Below, in pieces: positions 25,919-35,582 of a DNA stretch of 64,000 bases. Positions within the stretch are counted from its first letter, which is position 1. The number at the start of each line of letters is the position of its first letter. The DNA comes from Yoonia tamlensis. Its GTDB lineage: Bacteria; Pseudomonadota; Alphaproteobacteria; Rhodobacterales; Rhodobacteraceae. Position numbers and translations under genes: made by a program. Under the pieces are notes generated by a model. The model did not search any database. It was not told the DNA's origin and saw nothing but the letters and a program-made list of their open reading frames with translations. Location of the stretch: contig NZ_FOYP01000001.1 in assembly GCF_900115105.1 (NCBI RefSeq), positions 1,204,097-1,268,096 on the forward strand. Direction: 5' to 3'.

Positions 25919-26964
25919 GCAGACATACCCAGCCTTGACCCAACGCCGCTGCGCCCCAAAAGTGGACGCCACCAGTTTTCATTATCAAGATACCATTGCA
26001 CTGTCCGCTCCAGCCCTTCGTGAATTGATACGGAGGTCGTCCAACCAAGTTCCGTACGCATCCGCGTTGCGTCGATAGCATAGCGCGCATCGTGCCCCGG
26101 CCGGTCTGCAACATGCGTGATCTGATCGGCATATCCGCCCGTTTTTTTTGGCCGCCTGCGGTCAAGAATGCTGCAAATCATGCGAATAAGATCAATGTTG
26201 CGCAGTTCGTTGTTGCCACCGATATTATAGCTGCGACCGGTCTTGCCGTTTGCCAGTACCGTCAGCAGGGCGTCAGCATGGTCTTCGACATATAGCCAGT
26301 CACGGATATTTTCGCCGCGCCCATAGACGGGGATATCGCGACCGGCCAATGCATTTAAGATCACAACAGGGATGAGCTTTTCCGGAAAATGGTAGGGGCC
26401 GTAGTTATTTGAGCAATTTGTCAGCACGACAGGCAGCCCGTAAGTTTCATGCCACGCCCGCACCAGATGATCCGACGCGGCCTTTGAGGCGGCATATGGT
26501 GATCGCGGATCATAGGCGCTGTCTTCGGTGAATTTCAATGACGGGTCATCGGGAAGCGAGCCAAACACCTCGTCGGTCGAAACATGATGGAACCGGAAAC
26601 TGCGGGCCTTGCCGGTGGCTGTCCAATGCGCCCTTGCGGCCTCGAGCATGTTGAATGTGCCCGTCATATTCGTGGCGATGAAATCCGCCGGTGCATCAAT
26701 CGAGCGATCAACGTGGGATTCAGCGGCCAGATGCACCACAGCGTCGGGCGCATGGCGGGCGAATATCCGATCAAGCGCGTTCCGGTCCCGGATATCGGCG
26801 TGTTCAAAGCTGTACAAAGAAGAATGTTCAACAGACCGCAAGCTATCGAGACATGCAGCATATGTCAGCGCGTCGACATTCACCACGTCATGCCCGCGCC
26901 CGACAGCGAGCCGGACCAAGGCCGAGCCGATAAAACCTGCGCCGCCTGTGACAAGCAGCTTCAT
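25915..26964 (-). CDS. rmlB: dTDP-glucose 4,6-dehydratase
   Basis: Second enzyme of dTDP-L-rhamnose synthesis, 349 aa. Rossmann motif [12 protein letters not shown], then [24 protein letters not shown] and the catalytic [32 protein letters not shown] is the typical substrate region. It overlaps rmlC (ATGA) and rmlD (ATGA). Confidence 0.97.
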   Translation of the reverse strand: MKLLVTGGAGFIGSALVRLAVGRGHDVVNVDALTYAACLDSLRSVEHSSLYSFEHADIRDRNALDRIFARHAPDAVVHLAAESHVDRSIDAPADFIATNMTGTFNMLEAARAHWTATGKARSFRFHHVSTDEVFGSLPDDPSLKFTEDSAYDPRSPYAASKAASDHLVRAWHETYGLPVVLTNCSNNYGPYHFPEKLIPVVILNALAGRDIPVYGRGENIRDWLYVEDHADALLTVLANGKTGRSYNIGGNNELRNIDLIRMICSILDRRRPKKTGGYADQITHVADRPGHDARYAIDATRMRTELGWTTSVSIHEGLERTVQWYLDNENWWRPLLGRSGVGSRLGMSA

Positions 26965-27527
26965 TGGTCGGGGCCAAATGTGAATGGCGAAACAAATGCG
27001 TCAAAAGCGGGCGCAACAGCATCCTTGGCCGAAATGACAGTGGCCGTCGACAGTGGCCAATCAATATTCAAACTGTCCCAGCTGATGGACCTGTCACAGG
27101 CGGGGTCGTAATAATCGGAACATTTATATTGCACTTCGGTGTGCGGTTCGAGCGTCACAAAACCATGAGCAAAACCTTTTGGCACAAATAGCTGTTCGCC
27201 GGTCTGCGCGGATAATTCTACGCCAGCCCATGCGCCATAGGTTGGTGATCCGCGCCGGATATCGACAGCGACATCGAAAATTGCCCCATTGGTACAGCGC
27301 ACAAGCTTGTCCTGCGCAGAAGGCGGTGTTTGGAAATGCAAGCCGCGCAACGTGCCTTTGGCTTCAGACAATGAATGGTTGTCCTGCACAAAATCAACCG
27401 CAATTCCGACGCCCTGCAGATCGCGCCTGCTCCACGTTTCCTCAAAATAGCCGCGGGCATCGCCGAACCTTTTGGGTTGGATAACAACCAGTTCGGGTAG
27501 GGTCAGTTTGCGAACGGAAATGGCCAT
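26961..27527 (-). CDS. rmlC: dTDP-4-dehydrorhamnose 3,5-epimerase
   Basis: Third enzyme of the pathway, 188 aa, first gene of the operon. Cupin motifs: [37 protein letters not shown] with the catalytic His, and [14 protein letters not shown] chose the ATG at 27525-27527 ([10 protein letters not shown]); another ATG lies 9 nt upstream. The promoter should lie in the 307-nt gap shared with the divergent RgpF-like gene. Confidence 0.96.
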   Translation of the reverse strand: MAISVRKLTLPELVVIQPKRFGDARGYFEETWSRRDLQGVGIAVDFVQDNHSLSEAKGTLRGLHFQTPPSAQDKLVRCTNGAIFDVAVDIRRGSPTYGAWAGVELSAQTGEQLFVPKGFAHGFVTLEPHTEVQYKCSDYYDPACDRSISWDSLNIDWPLSTATVISAKDAVAPAFDAFVSPFTFGPDQ

Positions 27528-27834
27528 GGTTATCATCAACTTAGTTAAGAAAGCGGTCGCGGGGTTTTTGTCCGTTGCCGGTCGGGTCAGGGACGAATGC
27601 GTAATTGGACAAAGGCTACAGCCTGTCCAACTTGGGCGCAACAAAGCAGGGATGCATTATTTCTGAAGGGTCGGGCGTGTGGACATGGCGGGCAAAAAGA
27701 CTGTATCAGGAATTTTCGCTGATCCATGATCACATTGCGGCAAGATCAGACGTATACATGCAGGCCACTCTTACCAGATAGGCCCCTATAGCGCATTCCA
27801 AGGGGCAGGTTTACCAATTGCCCAAGAGGTAAAA
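27528..27834. promoter_or_regulatory. Divergent promoter region, rmlC and RgpF-like gene
   Basis: 307 nt without a credible gene. It must hold promoters for both directions. A short inverted repeat GCCCC/GGGGC spans 27782-27806, and AAGAGG at about 27824 serves the GTG at 27835. I see no other clear signal. Confidence 0.45.
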
Positions 27835-29106
27835 GTGAAAAAATCACATCAACCACGCAAGACGGCAGGGGGCGCAATGTCCGACGCAATCGTGGTCTTA
27901 CCTGCAAAGCCATTGGGCCAAACCGCCAACTATGTGCTTATCTTGCTTGCAAACTATGTTGCGTTTTACGTCTTGTCTTTGCTGTCATGGATGATTTTGC
28001 CGGTCTCGCAACGTGCATCCCGCCGTTTTGCGCGCTCGGCGGCCAAGCGCAATCCCAAGCTGGCGACCCCGAAAAATATTGCTGCAATTCTGGCAGCAAA
28101 CGCGTTTCAACCCGAATTTTGTTTTGGTGCGCGCGGGTCCACGATGTCGCGGGTCACGGCTGCGCGGACATATTTAAGCCATAGCCATTCCGGTGTTGAC
28201 CCGCGCAAACCAGAACCGGGTTTTCACCCGCAACTCTTTGCCCAAGCATTGGCGCCAGAACTGAACGAACTTGACGACCCGTATGTTAAGTTTTTGCAAC
28301 TGGGCCGTCCTGCCGGAGACTGGCAATTTCGCGTCATAGCGGGCGGTAAACCAATGCGGTCAAACGGGGATGCAAACGGCCTATGTGCCGCATTGCATGT
28401 GCATGCCTACTACATTGACCAGTTGGCCGATATTTTGGGACGGCTTAATCTCAACCGTTATTGCCCCGACTTGTTTGTAAGCGTCCGCAATGATGCCGAT
28501 GCGATGATCGCACGCGAAATCCTGTCACGCTATGCCGGTCAGGTTAAGGAAATTGCCGTCTTTCCCAATGTTGGGCGGGACATCGGGCCGATGCTGACGG
28601 GTTTTGGGCCGGTATTGATCGGTGATTATGACGTGATCGGGCATGTGCACACCAAGAAAAGCCTCTTTTCCAAGGATGACGCGTGGGTCACTAGATGGGT
28701 GGAACTGTCGCTTTCCAATACGCTGGGCAGCACGCAGGCGGGACCAATGATCGACCGCATTCTTGCTGCGATGGTCAAAGATGCGCAAACCGGCATGGTG
28801 TATCCCGAAGACCCCCATATTCCCGGCTGGGGGAAAAACGCAGCAGCTGCACAAAAGATCGCCGCGCAATTGGGGGCAGGGCCATTACCAGACGCGTTTA
28901 ATTTTCCTGTAGGTACAATGTTTTGGGCGCGCGCTGACGCGCTTAGACCTTTTGTCGAACTCGGGCTGACATGGTCAGATTATCCGAAAGAGCCGATAGC
29001 AAACGACGGGACAATGCTGCATGCGCTTGAACGGTTGTTTGGCGCGGTGCCAACGCAAAAAGGATGGAAAACCCAAGTCACACATACCCCGGGAATTCAC
29101 CGCTAG
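27835..29106 (+). CDS. RgpF-like rhamnan synthesis protein, second copy
   Basis: A 423-aa protein with an N-terminal membrane helix (VLILLANYVAFYVLSLLSWM). Residues about 95-165 look like a degraded form of the FDPxxYL module (PGFHPQLFAQALAPEL). A C-terminal RgpF domain begins near 185 (LHVHAYYIDQLADIL) with FPNVGRDIGPML, GHVHTKKS and FPVGTMFWARADALRPF, all typical of the family. The GTG start has GAGG 6 nt upstream; an ATG at 27877 is an alternative. It is convergent with the sulfotransferase-like gene, 3 nt between stops. Confidence 0.85.
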   Translation: MKKSHQPRKTAGGAMSDAIVVLPAKPLGQTANYVLILLANYVAFYVLSLLSWMILPVSQRASRRFARSAAKRNPKLATPKNIAAILAANAFQPEFCFGARGSTMSRVTAARTYLSHSHSGVDPRKPEPGFHPQLFAQALAPELNELDDPYVKFLQLGRPAGDWQFRVIAGGKPMRSNGDANGLCAALHVHAYYIDQLADILGRLNLNRYCPDLFVSVRNDADAMIAREILSRYAGQVKEIAVFPNVGRDIGPMLTGFGPVLIGDYDVIGHVHTKKSLFSKDDAWVTRWVELSLSNTLGSTQAGPMIDRILAAMVKDAQTGMVYPEDPHIPGWGKNAAAAQKIAAQLGAGPLPDAFNFPVGTMFWARADALRPFVELGLTWSDYPKEPIANDGTMLHALERLFGAVPTQKGWKTQVTHTPGIHR

Positions 29107-29109
29107 GCG

Positions 29110-30249
29110 TTAACACGAGTACTGCCGCCACTCGAACCGGCCATGGCCAAGATAGTGCTCAACAGGGTCGACACCCGCCGCCGCTACATCGGGGTTCAGC
29201 AACAAATAGACCAAAGGGTCGAACCCGTTTGGCAACAACTTGTGCGGCTTGAAAGGGGGGCGGTTGCGTTCCATCTCCATTGCCTCGCGCACCGTCTCTA
29301 GGAGAGGCGTAAGGTCGTCTATGCGATATGTATCAAGACCAGAATCATCATAATCGCGCAGTTGCGTGCGCAGCTGTTCACCTGTCGGTAACTTGCCGTT
29401 CAGCGCAGCAAGTGACTGAGACAACGAACCAAGCAACATACGATCAATTTCTCGAAAATAGGGGTCGGGTTGGGGGTCGGGCTCTGCGCAATGCCGGCGG
29501 ATCAACAATGCTTTCAACAGGGCTGAGCCGACGTGATTGTCTGTCGCCACAATTTGATCGGCCTGTGCATATGAAATCGAAGCGTTACTTGGTCTATCTG
29601 TCAGAGCGCGCAATTGTGGCTTGGCAGAATCCAATCCGATTTCATGCAGCAATGATGAAAAGATGTGTTTGCGGTGAATATCATAGTTGATGATGCGCAC
29701 GTCAAAGCCCGATGATACAAGGCATTCCAAGTTTTCGTAACTCACGCGCAAAGGCGACTCGATGACACTCGAAACATGTGCGCCAAAAACAGGCACTCGC
29801 CACCCTAATTTGGCATGATGTTTCCATCCAGAAACGGATTGGTCATAAACGTCGCGCACAAACGCGATCAGCGTCACATCAAAGTCGACCATGAGATTGC
29901 GGAACAGTTCGCCCGTTTGCTCGAACTGTCTTTCGGATAGAGTTTCGGAACTGAATATTACCTTGTCTTGACTTGTTTCAGCGGCACCAAGCCGAATTAT
30001 TTTCTCAAACTGGCGCGTTGAATGCCGAGGGTCTGCGTCTGTGTCGGTATCATTGGTCGCTTGTTTTTGCACCATGTGGACAAGATTGCCTGAGCAAAAG
30101 CCGGATGAAACTGTCGCCGCGCTTTCGGGGAATGGATATGCGGCGCCGCACTGGGTAAGGGTTTTTGCGTTGAATGATAATAGCCCCTGCAGAGCTGACG
30201 ACCCCGTCTTCGGGATACCAATGTGAAAATAGAGGTGTTGCTTTTTCAT
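29110..30249 (-). CDS. Sulfotransferase-like protein with C-terminal FDPxxYL module
   Basis: A 379-aa protein beginning MKKQHLYFHIGIPKTGSSAL, the P-loop that binds PAPS in sulfotransferases. FSSETLSERQF and TLIAFVRDVYDQSVSGW supply the second strand and the 3'-phosphate Arg/Ser region. The last 35 residues carry FDPLVYLLLNPDVA with GHGRFEWRQ, a module shared with two neighbours. It probably sulfates a sugar of the surface glycan. The ATG at 30247-30249 is preferred over an in-frame start 51 nt upstream because the family begins just before the P-loop. Confidence 0.85.
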   Translation of the reverse strand: MKKQHLYFHIGIPKTGSSALQGLLSFNAKTLTQCGAAYPFPESAATVSSGFCSGNLVHMVQKQATNDTDTDADPRHSTRQFEKIIRLGAAETSQDKVIFSSETLSERQFEQTGELFRNLMVDFDVTLIAFVRDVYDQSVSGWKHHAKLGWRVPVFGAHVSSVIESPLRVSYENLECLVSSGFDVRIINYDIHRKHIFSSLLHEIGLDSAKPQLRALTDRPSNASISYAQADQIVATDNHVGSALLKALLIRRHCAEPDPQPDPYFREIDRMLLGSLSQSLAALNGKLPTGEQLRTQLRDYDDSGLDTYRIDDLTPLLETVREAMEMERNRPPFKPHKLLPNGFDPLVYLLLNPDVAAAGVDPVEHYLGHGRFEWRQYSC

Positions 30250-30606
30250 GGTGGACTCCGTGGTGCGAACGCACGAGCCGTTGCATGCGCGCAAAATCAA
30301 ATAGGTGGTACCGCACGAGATAGTTTAACGGCGCAATCTATCACAAGCCAGTTGTATGGGCTGTTTTTTACCGGTCGCACGGTTTTTATAGCGGGCAGTT
30401 CGGCGCGTTAGATATTCACAGCATGCAGGGGGACGCCTTAGGGTTGTTAGGTTGCGTATTGCGCATTGACTTGGGGTTGGGGAACAATGTTCAAAGACGT
30501 AAATGCGCGAAAATATTGGGACAATGCCCGAAATTGCTTTTCGCACGGGCGAAATGGAATTAAGAGGGAGCCCTATTCAATTAACAAGTACAGTGTGGAA
30601 TTGAAG
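30250..30606. promoter_or_regulatory. Divergent region between sulfotransferase-like gene and rfbF
   Basis: 357 nt. The rfbF frame is open from 30466, but the extra 47 codons show no family similarity. I take the stretch as promoter DNA for both directions and see no repeat or hairpin of note. Confidence 0.4.
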
Positions 30607-31311
30607 ATGAAGGTCGCCGTTCTTGCTGGTGGTTACGGCACAAGATTGTCCGAAGAAACGGACCTGCGGCCAAAGCCGATGGTCGAAATTGGTGGCCAGC
30701 CAATCCTGTGGCATATCTTGAAACATTTTTCGGCATTTGGACTTGATGATTTCACAATTGCGCTTGGCTATAAGGGCGAATGTATCAAACGCTGGGCGCT
30801 GGATTTTTCGCCCGCTGATTTAGCAATCGATCTGGTCGAAACAGGTCGCGACACTAATACTGGCGGTCGGATCAAACGGCTTGCGCCGCATCTTGGCGAC
30901 GGTGCTTTCATTCTTGCTTATGGCGACGGGGTCTCGAGTGTGGATCTGCAAGGGATGCTCGCGTTTCATCGGGCGCATGGCAAGTGCGCGACAGTGATGG
31001 TTGTGCGCCCGCCTGCACGCTTTGGGCATTTGTCTTTGGATGGGGACCGTGTGACGCAATTCGAAGAGAAGCCGCCCGAAGCCGAAGGCTGGATCAATGG
31101 CGGTCTGTTCATTCTGGAACCGGCGGTATTTGACTACATTGACGGCGATGACATCGCTTTCGAGAACGCGCCGATGGAAAACCTTGCGCGCGATGGTCAG
31201 TTGATGGCCTATCGCCACGCTGGGTTTTGGCAATGTATGGACACACTTAGGGAAAAGCGTTTGCTGGAAAGCATTTGGCAAAACGGTCAAGCGCCATGGA
31301 AGGTTTGGTAG
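30607..31311 (+). CDS. rfbF: Glucose-1-phosphate cytidylyltransferase
   Basis: A 234-aa nucleotidyltransferase that makes CDP-glucose. Family motifs are AVLAGGYGTRLSEETDLRPK, PMVEIGGQPILWHILKHFS, LGYKGECIK and the loop VETGRDTNTGGRIKR. It is slightly shorter than the usual 255 residues. It opens a four-gene rightward operon with an SDR and two methyltransferases, overlapping or abutting throughout. No CDP-glucose 4,6-dehydratase (rfbG) is present in the window, so the next step is either done by the SDR or encoded elsewhere. Confidence 0.93.
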   Translation: MKVAVLAGGYGTRLSEETDLRPKPMVEIGGQPILWHILKHFSAFGLDDFTIALGYKGECIKRWALDFSPADLAIDLVETGRDTNTGGRIKRLAPHLGDGAFILAYGDGVSSVDLQGMLAFHRAHGKCATVMVVRPPARFGHLSLDGDRVTQFEEKPPEAEGWINGGLFILEPAVFDYIDGDDIAFENAPMENLARDGQLMAYRHAGFWQCMDTLREKRLLESIWQNGQAPWKVW

Positions 31312-31319
31312 GAAATAGT

Positions 31320-32351
31320 ATGCGTGTTTTAGTCACTGGTAGCCGTGGTTATATCGGGTCACATCTTGTTCAAAAACTGGTCGCGCAGGGGGCGACAGTT
31401 ACCGGCTTGGATTGCGATCTTTATCATGGCGCAAGCTTTGTTTGTGATCCCTATGATGTCCCGACCATCGCCAAAGATATTCGCGACGTTGTCCCTGCTG
31501 ATCTCGAGGGGCAGGATACAGTTATCCATCTTGCGGGGCTGTCGAACGATCCGCTCGGGGATTTGGACCCTGCGCTTACGCATGACATCAACTTTGTTGC
31601 AACAAGCCGTCTGGCGCAGGCCGCAAAGGCGGCGGGTGTCGGGCGTTTTGTGTTTTCGTCAAGTTGCTCGAGCTATGGCATTGGCGGTGAAGATCTGCTG
31701 ACCGAAAACAGCCCGCTGCGTCCGGTGACACCTTACGCCGTATCAAAAATCCGCTCCGAAGAAGCATTGGATAGGCTTGCGTCTGACAGCTTTTGTACGG
31801 TCTCGATGCGCAGTGGGACGGCCTATGGATTGTCGGCACGCATCCGGTTCGATCTTGTCGTCAATAATCTCACGGCTTGGGCCAAAGCGACCGGTCAGGT
31901 GCGTCTAAAATCTGATGGCTCGGCATGGCGCCCGTTGGTGCACGCCGAGGATATGGCGCAGGCCTTTGTGGATGCCGCATTTGCGCCGCGCGTTGCAGTG
32001 CACCGGCAAGCATTCAATGTCGGCAAAACCGAGGATTCAATCCAGATCAAGCATTTGGCGGAAATGGTCAAGGCGGCCATCACGGGGACCGAAATAACAT
32101 TCGCAGACGAGGTATCGCCGGACATTCGCACCTACCGCGTGGATTGCACCAAGATCAAAAGTATCGGATTTGCGCCCAAATGGACGGTGCCTGCGGGTAT
32201 CGCGGCACTGCGTGACGCGCTTGATGCAAATCCTGTACCCGTCACCGAATTTGAGGGGCCGCGCTATCAACGCTTGGCGCATATCAAAGGACTAATCGCG
32301 AGCGGCGCCGTCGACAAAACATTGCGTTGGCAAAAAAGAGCGGTTGCATGA
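31320..32351 (+). CDS. NAD-dependent epimerase/dehydratase (extended SDR)
   Basis: A 343-aa sugar-nucleotide SDR. Rossmann motif VTGSRGYIGSHLVQ, HLAGLSNDPLGDL, FSSSCSSYG and catalytic YAVSKIRSEE. RMSGTAYG-like RSGTAYGLSARIRFD and AWRPLVHAEDMAQ are typical of reductases and epimerases in deoxysugar clusters. The ATG at 31320 begins the Rossmann strand, 8 nt after the rfbF stop. It probably acts on the CDP-sugar before or after C-methylation, but its exact reaction cannot be read from the sequence. Confidence 0.85.
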   Translation: MRVLVTGSRGYIGSHLVQKLVAQGATVTGLDCDLYHGASFVCDPYDVPTIAKDIRDVVPADLEGQDTVIHLAGLSNDPLGDLDPALTHDINFVATSRLAQAAKAAGVGRFVFSSSCSSYGIGGEDLLTENSPLRPVTPYAVSKIRSEEALDRLASDSFCTVSMRSGTAYGLSARIRFDLVVNNLTAWAKATGQVRLKSDGSAWRPLVHAEDMAQAFVDAAFAPRVAVHRQAFNVGKTEDSIQIKHLAEMVKAAITGTEITFADEVSPDIRTYRVDCTKIKSIGFAPKWTVPAGIAALRDALDANPVPVTEFEGPRYQRLAHIKGLIASGAVDKTLRWQKRAVA

Positions 32352-33616
32352 CCCCGATCGCCCCTCATGTTTCGCTGGATTGCTGTCGGTCCTGCGCTGC
32401 AGCGCCGCTCCATGTTCTACATCGCTTTGGGGCCACGCCAATCGCCGACCGATTGGTTGACCCCAATGACGCGGGCAAGGATATGCGGGCGCCTTTGACC
32501 TTTGTGCTGTGCCCTGATTGCGGGCTGGCGCAAATTCAAGAAACGGTAGAACCGCGTATTCTGTTCCACGAGGAATATCCCTATTATTCGTCCGTTTCGA
32601 ACGCCTTAAGTCAATATTTTCGTCAAAGCGCAGAAACGCTTATCGCCAAACTGGATTTGGACGGTTCAAGCCGCGTGATGGAAGCCGCATCAAATGACGG
32701 CTATTTGTTGCGCTGTTTCAAAGAGGCAGGGATTCCTGTTTTGGGGATCGACCCGTCCGATGGGCCGGTCGATGTCGCGCGATCCAAAGGCATCGAAACA
32801 ATCCATGGGTTCTTTACCGCCGCGCGCGCCCGCGAGATCGCAGCGGACGGGCCGCCAGCTGACCTGTTTTTGGCCAATAATGTGTTGGCCCATGTCGCGG
32901 ATCCCAATGATTTCGTTGCCGGAATTGCCGAGGTTCTATCAGAGGATGGCATTGCGGTCCTGGAATTTGCGTATCTTCTTGATCTGGTCGACAACTGCGC
33001 ATTCGATACGATTTACCATCAGCATTTGCTGTATTTGTCACTTACTGCGGTACAGCCAATTTTTGAACGCAACGGGCTTTACCTGAACGATGCCGAACGT
33101 ACTGCGGTGCATGGCGGGTCCATGCGGATTACAGTGGGGCGCACGCAATCGCGCACCCCAGAACTGGAACGATTACTGGCTGTCGAGAAGGCGCGAAACG
33201 TCGGGGACCCCGCGTTCTTTGCGCCGCTTCTTGCGCGCATGGCGGAACTGAAATCCGCGTTTCGGGCAATGCTGGACGACTATCGGGCGCGCGGCGTTCA
33301 ATTGGCCGGGTTCGGGGCTGCGGCCAAGGCAACAACGCTGTTGCACCACTTTGATGTCAAACGATCCGATATCGTCTATATTGCTGACAAAAGCACATGG
33401 AAACAGGGGCTTGCGATGCCAGGCACGCGCATTCCTATTGTCGCCCCAGATGAAATTGATGAAACGCGGATTGGCGCACTGGTTATCTTTGCGTGGAATT
33501 TTGCGAATGAGATAATGACAGAAAACGCCAGTTTTGCGGATAACGAAAGGGCCTTCATCGTGCCAATTCCTGACCTCATTGTGACACGCGGGGCGCATAT
33601 GCGTGCGGCATTATGA
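32348..33616 (+). CDS. Sugar C-methyltransferase (TylCIII/TcaB9-like)
   Basis: A 422-aa three-part protein typical of NDP-sugar C-methyltransferases. The N-terminal zinc-binding domain has CCRSC and CPDCGLAQIQE. The SAM domain carries VMEAASNDGYLLRCF and FLANNVLAHVADPNDF. The C-terminal domain has HGGSMRITVGR and GFGAAAKATTLLHHF. The sequence YYSSVSNALSQYF matches the substrate-binding linker of the family. It starts inside the SDR stop (ATGA). It would add a methyl branch to a keto-deoxysugar. Confidence 0.9.
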   Translation: MTPIAPHVSLDCCRSCAAAPLHVLHRFGATPIADRLVDPNDAGKDMRAPLTFVLCPDCGLAQIQETVEPRILFHEEYPYYSSVSNALSQYFRQSAETLIAKLDLDGSSRVMEAASNDGYLLRCFKEAGIPVLGIDPSDGPVDVARSKGIETIHGFFTAARAREIAADGPPADLFLANNVLAHVADPNDFVAGIAEVLSEDGIAVLEFAYLLDLVDNCAFDTIYHQHLLYLSLTAVQPIFERNGLYLNDAERTAVHGGSMRITVGRTQSRTPELERLLAVEKARNVGDPAFFAPLLARMAELKSAFRAMLDDYRARGVQLAGFGAAAKATTLLHHFDVKRSDIVYIADKSTWKQGLAMPGTRIPIVAPDEIDETRIGALVIFAWNFANEIMTENASFADNERAFIVPIPDLIVTRGAHMRAAL

Positions 33617-34806
33617 GCACGGGCGCGATCCCAAGTTGCAAGGCTTGTGGCGGTGAACTGGGGCCGGTCTTTTACGCGGCTTCTGCGGTTCCTGTGCATG
33701 CATGCTTGCTGTTGGATACTGCGGCGGATGCGCTGGCGGTTTCGCGTGGGGATGTGCAGCTCGCGACTTGCCAGAGCTGTGGTACAATCACAAACTTGCG
33801 CTTTGACAAGCGTTGGTCAGCCTATTCGCCCGAATATGAAGATCAACAGGCGTTTTCCCCGACATTCAACTCTTTCGCGGGACGACTGGCGCAGGACTTG
33901 GTGCAGCGTCACAGGCTTGAAGGCGAAGCCGTGATCGACATCGGCTGTTCAAAGGGCGATTTTTTGACGCTTATGTGCAACGCAGGTGCCGCGCGCGGCA
34001 TCGGCATTGACCCAAGCGTCGTCGAGGGCCGTGTTGTTCCACCCAAACATGGACAACTAGACCTGATCGAGGCCTTTTACGCGGACGAACATTTGGATCT
34101 GCCCGCCAAGCTGATTAGCAACCGGCATACGCTTGAGCATATTATTGATGTGCATGAAATGCTCGGCCGGATGCACAGGCACGCTGTCAAAGCAGGTGGT
34201 GCGATTACGTTCATCGAAGTGCCAAGCATGACGCGAGTGCTTCGCGACATGGCGTTCGAGGACATCTATTATGAGCATTGTTCGTATTTTACACCTGGCG
34301 CACTCGCACGCGCTTTGCGACAGGCCGGATTTGGCGTTCAGCGGCTTTGGCTTGATTATGGCGACCAGTATCTTTTGGCCGAAGCGGTTGTTGACCCGAC
34401 ACAGGATAAATCTTTCGACATCGAAGAACCTGTAACTGACATCTTGGAGATGGTTGAAACTTTTGAAGCCGGTATTGCGGCCGCGATTGATGCTTTGCGC
34501 ACGCCGTTGATCAATGCACTAGACGCAGGCCAAAAAGTGACTTTTTGGGGGTCGGGTTCAAAGTGTATCTCGCTTTGGCATGCTATTGGGTCGCCAAAAC
34601 AGATCACGTCGATCATCGACATTAACCCGAACCGATGGGGCAAATACGTGCCAGGTATGCCGTTCAAGATTTCTGAACCTGCTTCGCTTGCCAATACGCA
34701 GCCTGATATCGTTGTAGCGATGAACGCGATCTATCTTGACGAAATTACACAAGACCTGCGCAAGCTGGGCTGTAACGCGCAGGTAATGACGTTAAGGAAC
34801 GGATGA
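33613..34806 (+). CDS. Second C-methyltransferase-like protein
   Basis: A 397-aa relative of the preceding enzyme. CKACGG and CQSCGTITNLRF form a zinc-binding N-terminus. The SAM motif is VIDIGCSKGDFLTLM, followed by SNRHTLEHIIDVHEML and EVPSMTRVLRD. The C-terminal part has FWGSGSKCISLWHAI, replacing the glycine-alanine motif of true C-methyltransferases. The two share layout but are clearly diverged. It overlaps the previous gene by ATGA. It may methylate another position or a different substrate. Confidence 0.82.
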   Translation: MSTGAIPSCKACGGELGPVFYAASAVPVHACLLLDTAADALAVSRGDVQLATCQSCGTITNLRFDKRWSAYSPEYEDQQAFSPTFNSFAGRLAQDLVQRHRLEGEAVIDIGCSKGDFLTLMCNAGAARGIGIDPSVVEGRVVPPKHGQLDLIEAFYADEHLDLPAKLISNRHTLEHIIDVHEMLGRMHRHAVKAGGAITFIEVPSMTRVLRDMAFEDIYYEHCSYFTPGALARALRQAGFGVQRLWLDYGDQYLLAEAVVDPTQDKSFDIEEPVTDILEMVETFEAGIAAAIDALRTPLINALDAGQKVTFWGSGSKCISLWHAIGSPKQITSIIDINPNRWGKYVPGMPFKISEPASLANTQPDIVVAMNAIYLDEITQDLRKLGCNAQVMTLRNG

Positions 34807-34872
34807 TTTTGTCCGTTTTCTACATTGTGGCCGCCGGACCAATATCCCTGAAATAAGACGCTTGGGACAGCC

Positions 34873-35582
34873 ATGAAAAGGCAGCGTTTTGTGACCCATC
34901 CAACTTGGTTTGATCCGGAACTCTATCTTGCCGTTTACGACGACGTTCGCAAAGCCGGCGTTGATCCTTGGTCCCGTTACCTTGCTTATGGCTATGAAGA
35001 AGGGCGCAAACCTTCGGGTGCATCCGATGATTTTGAATTTGACGGATTGCGCACGGCTGTAAATCTGCCCGGCGATTTCGTCGAATTCGGGGTCAACTAT
35101 GGGATGTTGGCATCCGGCGGAATGCTTGATCTTGATTGGAACGCGCGCAACAAGTCATTCTTTTTGTTCGACTCGTTTGGGGGGATGAACCCCGCGCATC
35201 TGTTAGCGGATCAAGAACTTACGCGCGCCAACCGTGACGCGCTTTCAAGCGGCCGCTATGTGTCCGATGAAATGGAAGTGCGCGCGAATTTCGCGGAATT
35301 CCGGAATGTGAAATTTTCGCCGGATTTATCCCCGACACATTGGACCAGCTGACCAGCAAACAATTGGCGTCTATCCATATTGATATGAATAATCCGCAGC
35401 CCGAGATCGCCGCGCTGCGGTTCGTCTGGGACCGGATCGTGACGGGTGGATCGGTCCTGCTGGATGACTATGCCCAGAAGGACTATGAACCCCAAAAAGT
35501 CGCGATGGATGCGCTGTGCGCGCAAATGGGGCTCCATATCCTGTCGTTGCCGACGGGGCAGGGATTCATTATCAAGACCTAA
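34873..35582 (+). pseudogene. TylF/MycF-type O-methyltransferase, frameshifted
   Basis: Two adjacent frames encode one protein. The first frame (34873-35352) starts MKRQRFVTHP, carries an FDPELYLAVYDDVR module, then PGDFVEFGVNYG and FFLFDSFGGMNPAH of the TylF family (PF05711), and ends in a stop soon after VKFSPDL. The second frame continues with GFIPDTLDQL, LASIHIDMNNP, LLDDYAQKDYEPQK and GLHILSLPTGQG. A single extra T in the run at 35314-35317 would give VKFFAGFIPDTL and restore the full domain. So this is a one-base deletion, either real or a homopolymer error. Start and stop of the restored gene are 34873 and 35582. Confidence 0.85.

Noticed and set aside
35311..35320. Programmed -1 frameshifting in the TylF-like gene
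   Set aside because: The site reads GTG AAA TTT TCG. It does not fit a standard X XXY YYZ heptamer in the zero frame, and no stimulatory hairpin is evident, so mutation or sequencing error is more likely.
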